This document shows, piece after piece, positions 36,878-47,802 of a DNA stretch of 64,000 bases. The notes under the pieces were generated by a model. The model saw only the letters and a list, made by a program, of their open reading frames with translations, did no database searches and was not told the origin of the DNA. Origin of the DNA: Xylaria sp. FL1777 (taxonomy: Eukaryota > Ascomycota > Sordariomycetes > Xylariales > Xylariaceae); NCBI GenBank assembly GCA_022578965.1, contig MU400575.1, positions 62,001 to 126,000 on the forward strand. The letters are read 5' to 3'. Position 1 is the first letter of the stretch, and the number at the start of each line of letters is the position of its first letter. A program made the translations under genes and the position numbers.

Positions 36878-39863
36878 GTTGCCGTATACATTAATTTAGC
36901 TCTTGTTAATGACTTATTGCCGGAGATAGTAAAGGACGGATTTCATAGATGTGGGAGTAGCGGAGCCAGGCCGGCCCTGGATCAGCGATGATATAGTTTG
37001 CCAATGTTAACCTTCAATAAATCAGGAGTAAAAATGCAAGCAGCAGCAGGGGGGTGTATGGAGAACAGAACTCTAAACAGAATTTCTGCGCTCTTCTCGG
37101 CGTCTTCACTCCTGTAGACGAAGCCTTCTTCGACTTGTTAGTATGCCTGCAAGAGTCACACATGCCTTCATCGGTGCCATAGCGTCTAATAGCACCTAAT
37201 CCTTAATATATGTTGTGTAAACTGATCGGATGACTTGTGGATTCCCGATATCGACGATCCTGGCGTCCTATCTCGCACCCCCGCTATTAACTGCAGGCCT
37301 GCTGATTCCATGGGCCCGGTTAAGACAGTTGGAAAACCGGCAACAGCCCCAATATACGGCCGGTTGTTCTTAGCCGGAGTCGGTTATAGCACGGAGATGG
37401 ATCGGTGATCACCATATATACATTTTTTGGGGGGTTCCGACTTTAGCATTCAAAAGCCCACCCGTTACCAAAGCGGTACCAACAATGAAGACAGGGCAGA
37501 GCCGATACCGGGTCAAAAAGCTATTCCTTATACTATCCTGGAAACCGATATCTCATCATGCTTGGCAAACATAAAAGAGGGATGTCACACCACGAGTGGC
37601 TAGGAGCCCTACAGGGCTCTCCATGGCGAATCCGTTTATACTTATTTGTACATCAAGAGCATAGCTAGGCGGTACGAGCCGCCATCTCATTCCCTCGAAA
37701 CGGCATGATTAGTTTGAAGTAACTGTCATCTCCCCTCTACGAGATCGTGGGATTTTAGATATGCTGAACACTGCGAGATTAGTCAGTAAGGGTGTAGAGT
37801 AATTCGATACGCCCAAGGGTATTGGAGAGGTTGGAGGGGAATGGGACTCCCTTTGATTGAAACTCCAACGGGATATACACCGGAACGGGGGTTCCGAGGC
37901 ATAGGGGTCTGGTTTAGCGGCCTTAAGAGTCGGTGAGCAAATGAGCTTCCAGATTAGACTACCACGTCACGTCAAAGAGGTGTTCGATTGACCGCGTGAA
38001 CTCAGCTGCCGCCCTACGGCCCTCGCAGGAACGACATCCCACGTTGGAGGCTATTCGCCAAAAGAAGGGCGCGAACTCCATCGAATCGGAGAGTGAAAAG
38101 GCCAATCAGATGGGGAACGGGGTACACTGACATGGGACGGGGGGTCGGGAGATTGATATTAAAGCGGGATGCCGGTACATGCCTCGGCTACGTTCCTACT
38201 ATTCCCCTACTATGCAAAATTCGCCTGAGTTGGTGTCGAGATTATAGGTATTGAATGACCCTGTACATAGAGAATTCTACAGGTGTTATCCGCCATTGAT
38301 AGTAGGAGTCGGTGACATTCCTATTATACCAACTTAGTAAGCAGAGCCCCTTTGAAGCACTATACGATGTCCAATCGACCCCAGCTCGAAACGTCCTTTA
38401 GGTATTCCGGTAGGGCCTTTTCCGACATATACATATATTTCGCGCTGTCCGTTTAATAAACGATTTCTAGCGGTACTTGGGAAGGTAAGGATGTCTCCAA
38501 GAAGATAGTCGAGTGCTCTCCATAGATACATACGGAGGTTTGATACACGTACGCCGCGGTGGGTCATGGCGGCCCCGGAGATCAGGCTTTTTTGGAGGCT
38601 CTGAGTCAATGTGCATTAGGCGTTTAGACGGCCTTCTTTCTCTTAGCGTCCGTTTGATCGGAAACCTCTTGGTTCGGTTAGGGTGGGTGTCGTTCTAACT
38701 CCGAGACGGGCATCACGGCCCTTGGCTTTCCGCTTCCATTGTTATAGTTACGATTGCTTCCCGATTTGGAATCGACAACGATTTTAGCCGGCTATTGCGG
38801 ATATCCAGGATAACTCATTCTTCATCGTTCTCGACATCGAAGAGAAGGCTTGCCTCTGATCCCTATGTTATCTGTGCGCCGTTAGATGACTCCTCGAAGC
38901 AACCTTCCCCGCCCATCGGACAAACCCAAATCATATTACTTAATGCAACTCGGCCTGTATTCTTATGACAGTTCACGGCCGCTATAAGGGCAACAGTGTA
39001 ACCCGCAAGCCCAGCCTTTCTGGATAACACTCGATAGCCAGAAGGGTGGGCACACACGTGCCCTACTACCACATTAACACCCCTCTCTCAACTGCCAGAG
39101 ATATCCCACATCCAGCCGTAGCAGGACGAACCAAACATTCGAGGCATGATAATCCTAAAAGAAGCAGAGACGAAGTCATAGTGTTGCACGCCTTTGAGGT
39201 GTGAATATAGCTTCTGTAGCCGCTCTATGTACGCTTAGCGCGCTATCGCATTTTAATGTGATTGAGAGTAGAGTCGGTTATTCTGTGATCCGACGTTGGA
39301 ATGCAGATCTCATTTCCTATGTCCTGGACGAAGGTGTACGACCACCGCGAATTAGCGAATGCACTTGAAGTATTCAGGTATAGTATTTACCAAATTCAGG
39401 TGCTCCCCCTATTTTGGTCACACATAGGGTGACAGTTGGATCTGAAAAGTTGCCCGGATCTCGCACATCGTCGCTCGTCATCGCTCGATCTCCAATTTCG
39501 ATTGTCAAATGATTTGGCTGATATCGAAAGCGAAATAAAGAATGAAGAAGCGGAGTGCGTGGGGGCGTGAGACTCGTAGAGTCAGCCCTACTTGTTGCTC
39601 AAAGACCATTCCCCCCTAACCAGCAGCGCTCACGAATTCGCAACATGTTGTGTGAATGGCGATGCTTTTCTTATAGACCGTTTTGAGGTGTATATGCATT
39701 TAAAAAATTACAAACTATATATGCGAAGAAGGGCAGGGTTATTTCCACCTTGAGCGTAATTCATGAAACCATCCATCATCTTCGCCAGTGACCGACCCCC
39801 TCAAGTAAACCCAGACTCACCACCCATGTTTTCTCGCCTCGTTCCTTCCAAATTTTATATACT
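36878..39863. other. Intergenic: MFS promoter side and empty DNA
   Basis: About 3 kb without a supported gene. The portion next to the MFS start should hold its promoter. CGG-rich words at 37337-37400 are listed separately. The remainder (37.5-39.8 kb) has mixed base composition, only short ORFs and no recognisable mobile element. Confidence 0.55.
37337..37394. promoter_or_regulatory. Cluster of CGG/CCG triplets upstream of the MFS gene
   Basis: Within 60 bases lie CCGG at 37337, CGGCCGG at 37357-37363, CCGG at 37374, CGG at 37381 and CGG at 37392, about 460-515 bp upstream of the MFS ATG. One pair reads CGG-N11-CCG. Inverted CGG triplets are the usual targets of fungal Zn2Cys6 factors, which often control such transporters. 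The regulator is not known. Confidence 0.3.
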
Positions 39864-40805
39864 TTACTGGGCCTCCTGGGATTTCAGGGCGGTGGTGATG
39901 AGATCGAAGATGCGGTGGCCGGTGGCGTCGTAGCCGGGCACGTACTATGGAGGGTCAGCAAGCTGTCTTCGCCGAAGCTGAGAACAGGGCGAATAGTAGT
40001 ATGTTACTTACAGCAGTTCCGAAGGGTTCGAGGACGGTGTTGTAGGTGGCGGCGGGCTTGGTGGCAGCGATCCAGGTCCAGGTCTCGTTGGTGCCAGCGA
40101 GGATGTCGTTGGCGGGCAGGGCCTTGAGGATGCTGTTGTATGCAGCCTCGGGGATGGCGGGCGCGCGAGAGCCGGGGTTGTCGTAGGTGATGCTGGCAAG
40201 GATCGTCTGGGTGTCCAGGTTCTTGCCGACCTCGAGACCCGGCGACGCGTGTAGGGCGATGCCATCGTGGAGCCTCTCGAGGCGGTAGGCGTCCCAGTAC
40301 CCTGCGTTCTTGTGTTCCTTGACGAACTTGACGGCACCCACGGCACCGTCGATCTCGAAGCGGTGGTCACTGTTGAATCATAGAGTTTAATACATTGCGA
40401 AGCAAGCTCAGCAACGAGCAGACTGCTTACGGAGAGACATAAGGCGAGTTGGGCGTCACTATAGTACGGTTAGTTTCTGCACGATTCGCAAAACTCCAGG
40501 GCAAAGCTCTTACTATCCCAGCCTAGGTCATGGAGGATGGTGCCAACGGCGTGTAGTTCTCGGTCAACATTCTTGAACAATGTCGCGTTGGCATTGATGG
40601 CGGCGGCACCGAACAGCCATGTTCGCATCGAGTGCTTGTACAGGAAGCCATCAAACTTCGAGATGATAGCTCTGGCATCGCGGACGAGGTCGGTGTCAAC
40701 AACTTCAACGCCGTATAGGTTGGTCGTCTTAAGATGCTTAACAGAAGGCGAGCAACTGGCTGAGGCCACAGCGGCCAGGGAAGCGCAGACGGTGGTGAAC
40801 TTCAT
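39864..40805 (-). CDS. Secreted HD-domain protein, cyanamide hydratase-like
   Basis: A metal-dependent HD-superfamily protein related to fungal cyanamide hydratase-like proteins; the real substrate is unknown. Minus-strand exons are 40514-40805, 40431-40458, 40012-40369 and 39864-39944, giving 759 nt and 252 aa. The first 17-19 residues (MKFTTVCASLAAVASAS) look like a cleavable signal peptide, unusual for enzymes of this group. Metal-ligand candidates are His58 (YKHSMRTW), His92-Asp93 (LHDLGWD) and the later block LHDGIALHASPGLE. After the third exon the chain reads YVPGYDATGHRIFDLITTAL. Exon 2 is only 28 nt and is required to join GWD to SPDHRFEIDG. The start is the first ATG of the frame and begins the signal peptide. 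Neighbouring intergenic DNA is empty on both sides. Confidence 0.85.
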
Positions 40806-41572
40806 TGTGACTAGCGACGAGATATACAGGCGACTTGAACAAGACCGAACGAGAAACTCAGAGGGCTGAAGATGAAGGTGAGTTGTGGTGATGAGTATAG
40901 GGCCATCATCTTGAATTTATATCAAGCGTATATACACACATTTTAAACCTCATCATACCCCTTGCCGTCTCCCAGCTCTGCTGACAGACGTTTTTGGGTA
41001 GCTTTACACGGTGACCAAGATGTCTAAAGACTTGGTATCCCTGAGATGACTCTAGATTATTCGCTAGGCGCCCTATGGTTGCCGCCTCGACGCCGATACA
41101 AATTAGGTATTTGGAAGATTGGGTAGCCCTGGCCGTCACATTGGGATACACTGATTTGGAAAAGCCTGCCGAAAGTGCATGATGGGATGATGTGCTACAA
41201 TAGGAACACTACTGTACTACGTATGATGAAAAGGTTCTGGTGAGCATTATGAGTCTTGGCAATCTACGGTCTTTTACACGACCTGTAATTCAAATACCAG
41301 CATGATTCATGAGCCTTACGGCTTAAGTAAGTCTATTAATAACGATCCCTTTTATGTCACGATCCAATTAGAAGCCAACGAGGATGGACGCTTGGCGAAA
41401 GCGTGCTATAGTGTGCTTGGCTTATTAAGATGCGCGGCACATTCCGCGGAGAACACCCTATTATCTCATGAGCTTTGGGCAAAATGTGTCTATCACAAAC
41501 GGCTACCGGTAGCTTCGTGACAACGCCGCACACATGCATGAGCTCAGACTGCCGGAACCGTCTCTATGCAGT

Positions 41573-41586
41573 ATACTACGTAGTAT
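41573..41586. repeat. Perfect 14-bp palindrome ATACTACGTAGTAT
   Basis: The most complete copy of the dispersed TACTRCGTA family. A very similar copy, TACTACGTAGTA, occurs at 44267-44278. Confidence 0.8.
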
Positions 41587-42641
41587 GTCTGATAACCAGT
41601 GATGAATGTACTGCTGACAGTAAGTGAGTAACATCCAAGACAGAAGCACTTCATAGAGAAGAGTAGTTGAATTTGCCTCTACCTATAGGCTATAGCAAGG
41701 ATAGGCTACACTACCCCAAATACTAAGCATCACCCCTTGATCGCATCATTTCATATTTGGAAACCCAATGATCAATTAGGTAGCTGTATTCAAACCAAGC
41801 GCATCAATTCGCCGGGTCTTACTAGTGAGATCACAGTGTGATGACTCGGCTTCTAGTATATGTTACCCTACACTACGGTTCGCAACCACGTATCGAACCT
41901 ATGTAACCGCATGTTACTACCGAAAACAAGGAGAGCAAGTAGTCTAGGCGGTGACGCTATCCCAATGACCGGGAATCGCTTCTCAAATGATACGACGTAC
42001 CCGAGTCTCCTGCGAATCAGAGTAGAGCTTCCCCGCGACGTAGCACTTGGGGTTGTCTCAGACGGCCGTCCACTGAGGTTGAATTGTGCGAAAAGAACAG
42101 TAATGGTTATATCAAGCGAGCAGATGATTGTTTATATCGTCAAGGGTGATAATTGTCATAAGGGTCAGCTCACCGCCAATCATCACAGTCCTCGCACGTG
42201 TCGCCAGCAGGTCAACCGCCTCACAAATATCTTCCTTCCCGTTCCGTTGGAAAGCCCCCCAACGGTAGGGCTATCTCCACACCTGCATAAGCTCGAGAAA
42301 TAACCTCTATATCATGATCATCATCAGTAACCAGGTTTGTAAGCACACCTTAATACACGCGACCGACACATTATGTTGGTTTTCGACTCGGTCCCGATCA
42401 TCTGTCATACCAGTCCCGTACGTCAAGAAATAACAAATTGAAAAGACGTCATTTAGGCAGAGATTGTCGATGTCTACAGAAAAGGCAGGTCTTTGAGGTT
42501 TATCTCGCGTAGGGGGTAACCCAGGTGTATGATCTCTCATATCCCCCTAAAGTGTGAATAGCCTATCGGTTCCAAGACCGTTTAAAATCCTTCATCACTA
42601 GCTAAGACAAATCTAAGGTCTTAGGTCCATCATGATCTCTT

Positions 42642-42666
42642 GACGACGACGACGACGACGATGATG
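42642..42666. repeat. (GAC)6 followed by GATGATG
   Basis: Six GAC units lead into GAT units in gene-free DNA. Confidence 0.85.
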
Positions 42667-44521
42667 TTATTATTTACGGAAACTATTAACCTACTAATAG
42701 TGCCAGGTCAAGGTTCGGCTGGGATTATCCGCCAGCTAGGTATCTAGATCTAGAACTTTCGTCTGGTTCTTTACCCCACTAGAGAACCATGACTGCCTTA
42801 GTCTACTGCTTCCCCAGCTTCCAACCCAGGCGTTCTATCTTGATGCTAACTAGTCGTATCGTCTAGTGTGCTATTCCGATTACCAAGTTGTAATTATAGA
42901 ATGCGTCACTTAAAATAAGCAATGATGTTTATATTAGCGCCGTCCATTGCTCTCCACAACTTCAGTAAATATAGCTACTATTCTCCTTCCTATCTGTTGA
43001 CAATATGGATACGTTCGCAGGTTGACTACCAATTGCGGTTGTACAGCAAGGCAAGGGATTACACGCGTATGTAGGTGTCACGGAGACTCCCGCCGTATAA
43101 TCTATACTGGAATTTTACCCTATTACCGTCTAGATGGGCTGCGGCACAGGTGCCGAGTGTAAAAATGGCAGGGCGGGAAATTCCACCTTGCCAGTGGTGA
43201 TTCCGTAGCGTGATACCAAGCACGGGAGAATTCCCCATTATTCACACGTGTCGTACGCTGCCCAGATAGATGCAGCGGAAGAAACCGTCTCCCTCCGTTC
43301 GTCTTGGATCAAGCTTTTGTAGGTGTACTGACTAGCGGCCTGTCAGCTCAGCTTGGTGCAGCTCAGCTCGAAGCCAAGGAATCGACCTAAAATCCTCATG
43401 AAGCCTCATGAAGCTTTAGTTTCTAAAACAGAGACGAAAAGGGAAAGAAGGGAGAGAAAAGAGATAATCTGAGTCATCACGTCGAGCTGTTCATTTAGAT
43501 TACATAATGTACCTACTATACCTATCTCTCTGCTCGGCGTAATGATCAAGGCTGTTGCTCGGAGCGGATTTATCTGATGAGCTTCGATTCTGACAAAAGC
43601 TGACGGATTATACGAACACACCATGAGGTCATCTGCTTTCGTCTTGGGTAGGCAGATATTTCGCTTCTAGAAGTGAGCCGCCTCATATCGTATCGCCAAC
43701 CCAAGGTTTTAGTGACACGGGCTCTCGACCCATCAATCCATCTATCCCTCACATGCGGCACCGTCTCCCGCCATGCCTTCGTAACATCCTCAACGGTCCA
43801 TTAATCTCGTTAAACCCACGTTGCGGTCCCGTCACCGCACCGACAGATCCGACTCGGTTACTCGTAATGTCGTAATGTAAGCTGGTAACCATGTAGAGCG
43901 TCCGGCACATCTGCCTTCACGGGAAGGATCGCATGACAGATTCATCAACATCCTGGACGAAAGGTGACCGGGCGGAGATCTTGGCAAATCCTTCAGCTAC
44001 CGGAATTATACTATATACTGCGTGCGTAACTTCACTTTCTGACCGAAGGAGTCAGCCCAGCCTTGCTCCTTTAATACTGCGTATACATATGTCCCTCAGC
44101 TGTGAAAATTTCATCACAGATTTGAGAAGGCTCAAGTGCTCAAGTGTGCTGGCACCCCTTTTATCAACAAACCCGTCACTGGTAAGCATGCTACCTAATT
44201 ATGATATGATGTGTAATGACTGTCGCCCTCGTAGAAGTGATATACTGTATACTATAATTATTAACTTACTACGTAGTATTAAAATTCCTTTATCCGACGT
44301 GTGTTATCGACAACCCCGGACCCCAGGTTATCTAATACCACAATGCAATGGCGATGTTCCAGCTACAGTACATACGCAGTATATGCAAGCCACAGGTAGG
44401 CAAGCCAAGGACGTGGGGTTGCCAATAGCTTACCTGAGCAGGATTAGCCACAGGCGGCGGGCTCCGTCAATCACACTAGTATCACGCTTTATTATCGTCT
44501 TACACTGGCGCTCATGCTAGG

Positions 44522-44540
44522 AAAAAAAAAAAAAAAAAAA
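44522..44540. repeat. Poly-A tract
   Basis: Nineteen consecutive A on the plus strand. No target-site duplication or retroelement body is recognisable upstream, so a retrotransposed tail is not demonstrated. Confidence 0.85.
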
Positions 44541-45171
44541 GCCTTTGCATTTTGCCTCTATATCCCTTTTAGTACAATAGCGCATGCTCTTTATGCCGTG
44601 TGTTATTGGTCAAACTACCAACTCCCTTTTACAGATTAGATCGCACTAAGTAAGGCACATAGATAGAGCTAACCCGAATTGGACTAGAAAGAGAGCAATG
44701 GCACCCAATTGGCTACCAGCGATAGAGAGACATGGATTAGAGCTCCACGTCGATATCATGATTATCAGCTATATTCCCGCTTTCACAACGTTCGAGCAAG
44801 GATGTCATGACGTTCAAATCTGTCCATCTCATGTACCTACCCTATTGTGCATACATAGTACCTAACTGCACTATACTAAAAGGCCGGCCAGCAGGTAGAT
44901 ACAGTAAGTACGATTCGAAAACTCTTCGCAAAAAAAAAAAGCAGGGTTACGTAGCCAGGCATGGGGGAGGGTGCGGGATATGCGGCAATGGGCGGCCTAT
45001 GTCTCACTTCTCGGGCGCGGGAGACAAATCTTACCTCCTCCCTGCGTTACATACTGCGTACATACAGTAATACTGTTACCACACACCCCCAAGTATACCT
45101 AGACGGGGTTAAATAGACCCAATTGGATTGGTTCTCCCCGCCCAGAAGGAAGAAGGAAGAAGAAGAAGAGC

Positions 45172-47085
45172 ATGTCTTCCGCAGCCGACCCGGCCGCCGC
45201 CCCGCGACAACCCGCGGCCAAGGAGGCGAAGGCGGTAGACCAGGAGGACGTTTCCGATGCCGGGGCGTCGGCGTCAGAGCGCGGCGTCGTGGCCCCCGTC
45301 CTGGCCGCCCCGGACGTCCCCGAGACCACGCGGTGGGAGGTGTGGTCGTGGTACGCCTTCTACATCGGCGCCAACGGCCTCGCGCTGCTCAACTTCGGCC
45401 CGACCGCCTTCCAGAACCTCCTGGCCCAGGCCGCGCCCGAGGACACGGGGCTCCTCCGCTTCGCCGGCCACGACCGCAACGTGAACAGCATCGTGCTGCT
45501 CACGAACGGCATCAGCTTCGCCATCCAGGTTAGTCATTGGTCTCAGGAGCCCTGAGTTGCTTAGTCAAGGGGGGGGAGAGGGTTTCTACTCCTATCACTC
45601 CTGCAAGCACCCGGGACCGGATTAACTTCTCACTAAACATGGAAAAATAGGCCGCGCTCTTCATCATCATCGGCTCGTACGCCGATTTCGGCACCGGCCG
45701 CCGCTGGGTGCTCGTCTTCTGGTCCATCGTGTCCTTCGGCATCGGCTTCGCCTGGCTGGGCGTGCACGAGCCGTCGCGGTGGCAGGCCGGCGTCGGCCTC
45801 TACATCGTCGGCCTCATCTGCTACCAGCTGACCCTGACCTACTGGACCGCCGCCTTCCCGTCGCTGGCGCGCAACACCCCGCACCTCAAGGAGGCCGCGC
45901 GCGCCTACGCCGACGGCGAGATCAGCCAGGCCGACTACGACCTCCAGGACGAGATGGAGCGCAGTCGGCTGAGCAATATGGCCTTTGTCATACAGAGCGT
46001 GGGCGAGTACGTATCATTCTTAGTTCCCGTTTTGGCAAAGGGCTCTTCATTTTTCTTTTCTCTCTCTCTCTCTTTCTCTCTCTCTTCTATTCTGTACACA
46101 CTAAGTACTCCCAAGCCAGCAGCCCCAAGGACGGTGTCAAGCGTTGCACCGTGGGCGGTAATTCTCTAACACACCGGATTCTCACAGGGTCGTGATTCTC
46201 GCCATCATAGTCGGCATCCTGTTCGGCGTGAACGTGAACGCGAGCACGGAGGCCAACAACTGGGGTCTGAGCGTGCTCATCGCCTTCGCGACCGCCGTGT
46301 GGCTCGTGCTGTCGATCCCGTGGTTCGTCATCGAGAAGAAGCGTCCCGGGCTGAAGATCCCGCCGGGCAAGAACATCGTCAGCGTCGGCTTCTGGCAGCT
46401 CAAGGAGGCCCTGACCAAGATCTGGCACCTCAAGCAGAGCCTGATCTACCTCGTGGGCTACTTCTTGCTCGGCGACTCCCTCAACACCACCGTCACTGTT
46501 ATCGCCACCCTGCAAAATGAGGTCGTGGCGTACGACACGCTGACGCTGACGTACCTGCTCATCGTAGGTATCGTCGCCCAGGGCGTCGGCATCGCCTTCT
46601 ATTGGTGGCTGCAGAAGCGCTACCAGATAAGCGCCAAGATGATGTTCAACGTCGTCATGGTGGGCATCGTGCTGCTCGACGGCTGGGGCATGATAGGCAA
46701 CTGGACCAACAGGTTCGGCTTCCACAACGTCTGGGAGATCTGGGTGTACCAGGCCTTCTACGGCCTCTTCGTGTGCCAGTGGTACTCGTATTCACAGATC
46801 ATGATCTCGTCCGTCACCCCGCGCGGCCACGAGTTCCTGTTCTTCTCGCTGTTCACCATCGTCGGCAAGACGTCCTCCTTCATCGGCCCCTTCGTCAGCA
46901 GCGCCATCATCGACGCCTCCCCGGGCCACAGCAACAACAGCGCGCCCTTCTACTTCCTCTTTGCCCTCACCTTCGTCAGCGCCATTGGCCTCTGGCTCTT
47001 CCTGGACCTGGAGAAGAGCGCCAGGGAACAGGAGGCCTTCCTCGCAGAGGAGAAGGCAAGAATGGCGGCCATGGACAGTGAATAA
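45172..47085 (+). CDS. atg22: ATG22-family vacuolar transporter (MFS-like)
   Basis: Members of this family sit in the vacuole membrane and export amino acids released by autophagic breakdown. Exons are 45172-45528, 45651-46006 and 46188-47085, giving 1611 nt and 536 aa, the usual family size. The Ala/Asp-rich N-terminal tail is followed by WEVWSWYAFYIGANGLALLN. Then come multiple hydrophobic segments with short loops, including GSYADFGTGRRWVLVF (a motif A-like loop), the TYWTAAFPSLARNTPHLKEA loop, and SVTPRGHEFLFFSLFTIVGK followed by SSFIGPF. Twelve membrane spans are likely. The second intron carries a long CT repeat. The whole gene is extremely rich in C and G at third positions, unlike ZIP4 or SEC6 nearby. 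Fungi often have several ATG22-like paralogues, so this may not be the autophagy orthologue. Confidence 0.88.
46056..46086. repeat. CT-rich microsatellite within an intron
   Basis: A (TC)n tract with a few interruptions inside intron 2 of the ATG22-family gene. Confidence 0.85.
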
Positions 47086-47802
47086 TGATGGTCTCACGAG
47101 TAATGAATCGGTCTTCTAGGACATGTTTTACTATAGAATATACACAGCTCCTCAGGATATGGGCTTTTCTTTGCCTATCCCAGCGCGAGATAGGCTGTTT
47201 GCTATCTCTGGCTTACATCGATATCCATGGACTGACTTTCTCGTTCGGGATCTATAGAGCAAGGAAACAAGCACAGACACTCTGTTTAGTAGCAATGGTG
47301 ACAAAAAAAATGGAGGGCGAACTAAAATCAGATCCTAGTAACTATGCATGCGCTAGAAATTGCCTGTTCCTCTTATGGAAGCCGCCGCTCGGTTAGGGCA
47401 TACTTAGTAGTCATGGCAAAGATACTAGCATCTGGGTTGTATGAGCAACCTTCATTTCTCGCCCAAGCAGCCAAGATGTCGGATTATGCCGGGTTGTCGG
47501 TTTGTCGCTCGGTATACCTGAAAGGGTTTGCGTTATACGGGTGCTGAAAGCTAACACAGCTACTTGGCAGAGCATACCTACTAATATTCATCCACGCAAC
47601 GGCGGCTAGGAATCAGAGTGCGAGTATCACATAAATACGGGCTGTGTGATTTGGTAATACGGTGGGTCAGCTGTATCCTCTAGTCTAGTCCCTGTGATTG
47701 CGTAGATTTCGCCTACTGTAAGGCTACTTGAGGGAGTAGCGGCCAACAAGGAATTATCATACCTTGCTGATCAGCCACAATGCCTTACATCTTGCCAACA
47801 AC
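47086..47802. other. Convergent intergenic region
   Basis: 3' ends of the ATG22-family gene (+) and the ZIP4 gene (-) face each other across about 700 bp. No further gene is seen. Confidence 0.6.

Larger units (their letters stand above)
40806..45171. other. Gene-free stretch with simple repeats
   Basis: No gene is supported over 4.4 kb. The longest ORF (43933-44520, +) contains three copies of the dispersed TACTRCGTA word and shows no domain. The region holds a GAC microsatellite, a poly-A tract, a tandem 10-mer at 43394-43413 and seven copies of the dispersed word, including its perfect palindromic form at 41573-41586. Confidence 0.55.

Noticed and set aside
43933..44520. 195-codon ORF as a gene
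   Set aside because: No domain or codon bias. It contains three copies of the dispersed intergenic TACTRCGTA word and runs into a poly-A tract.
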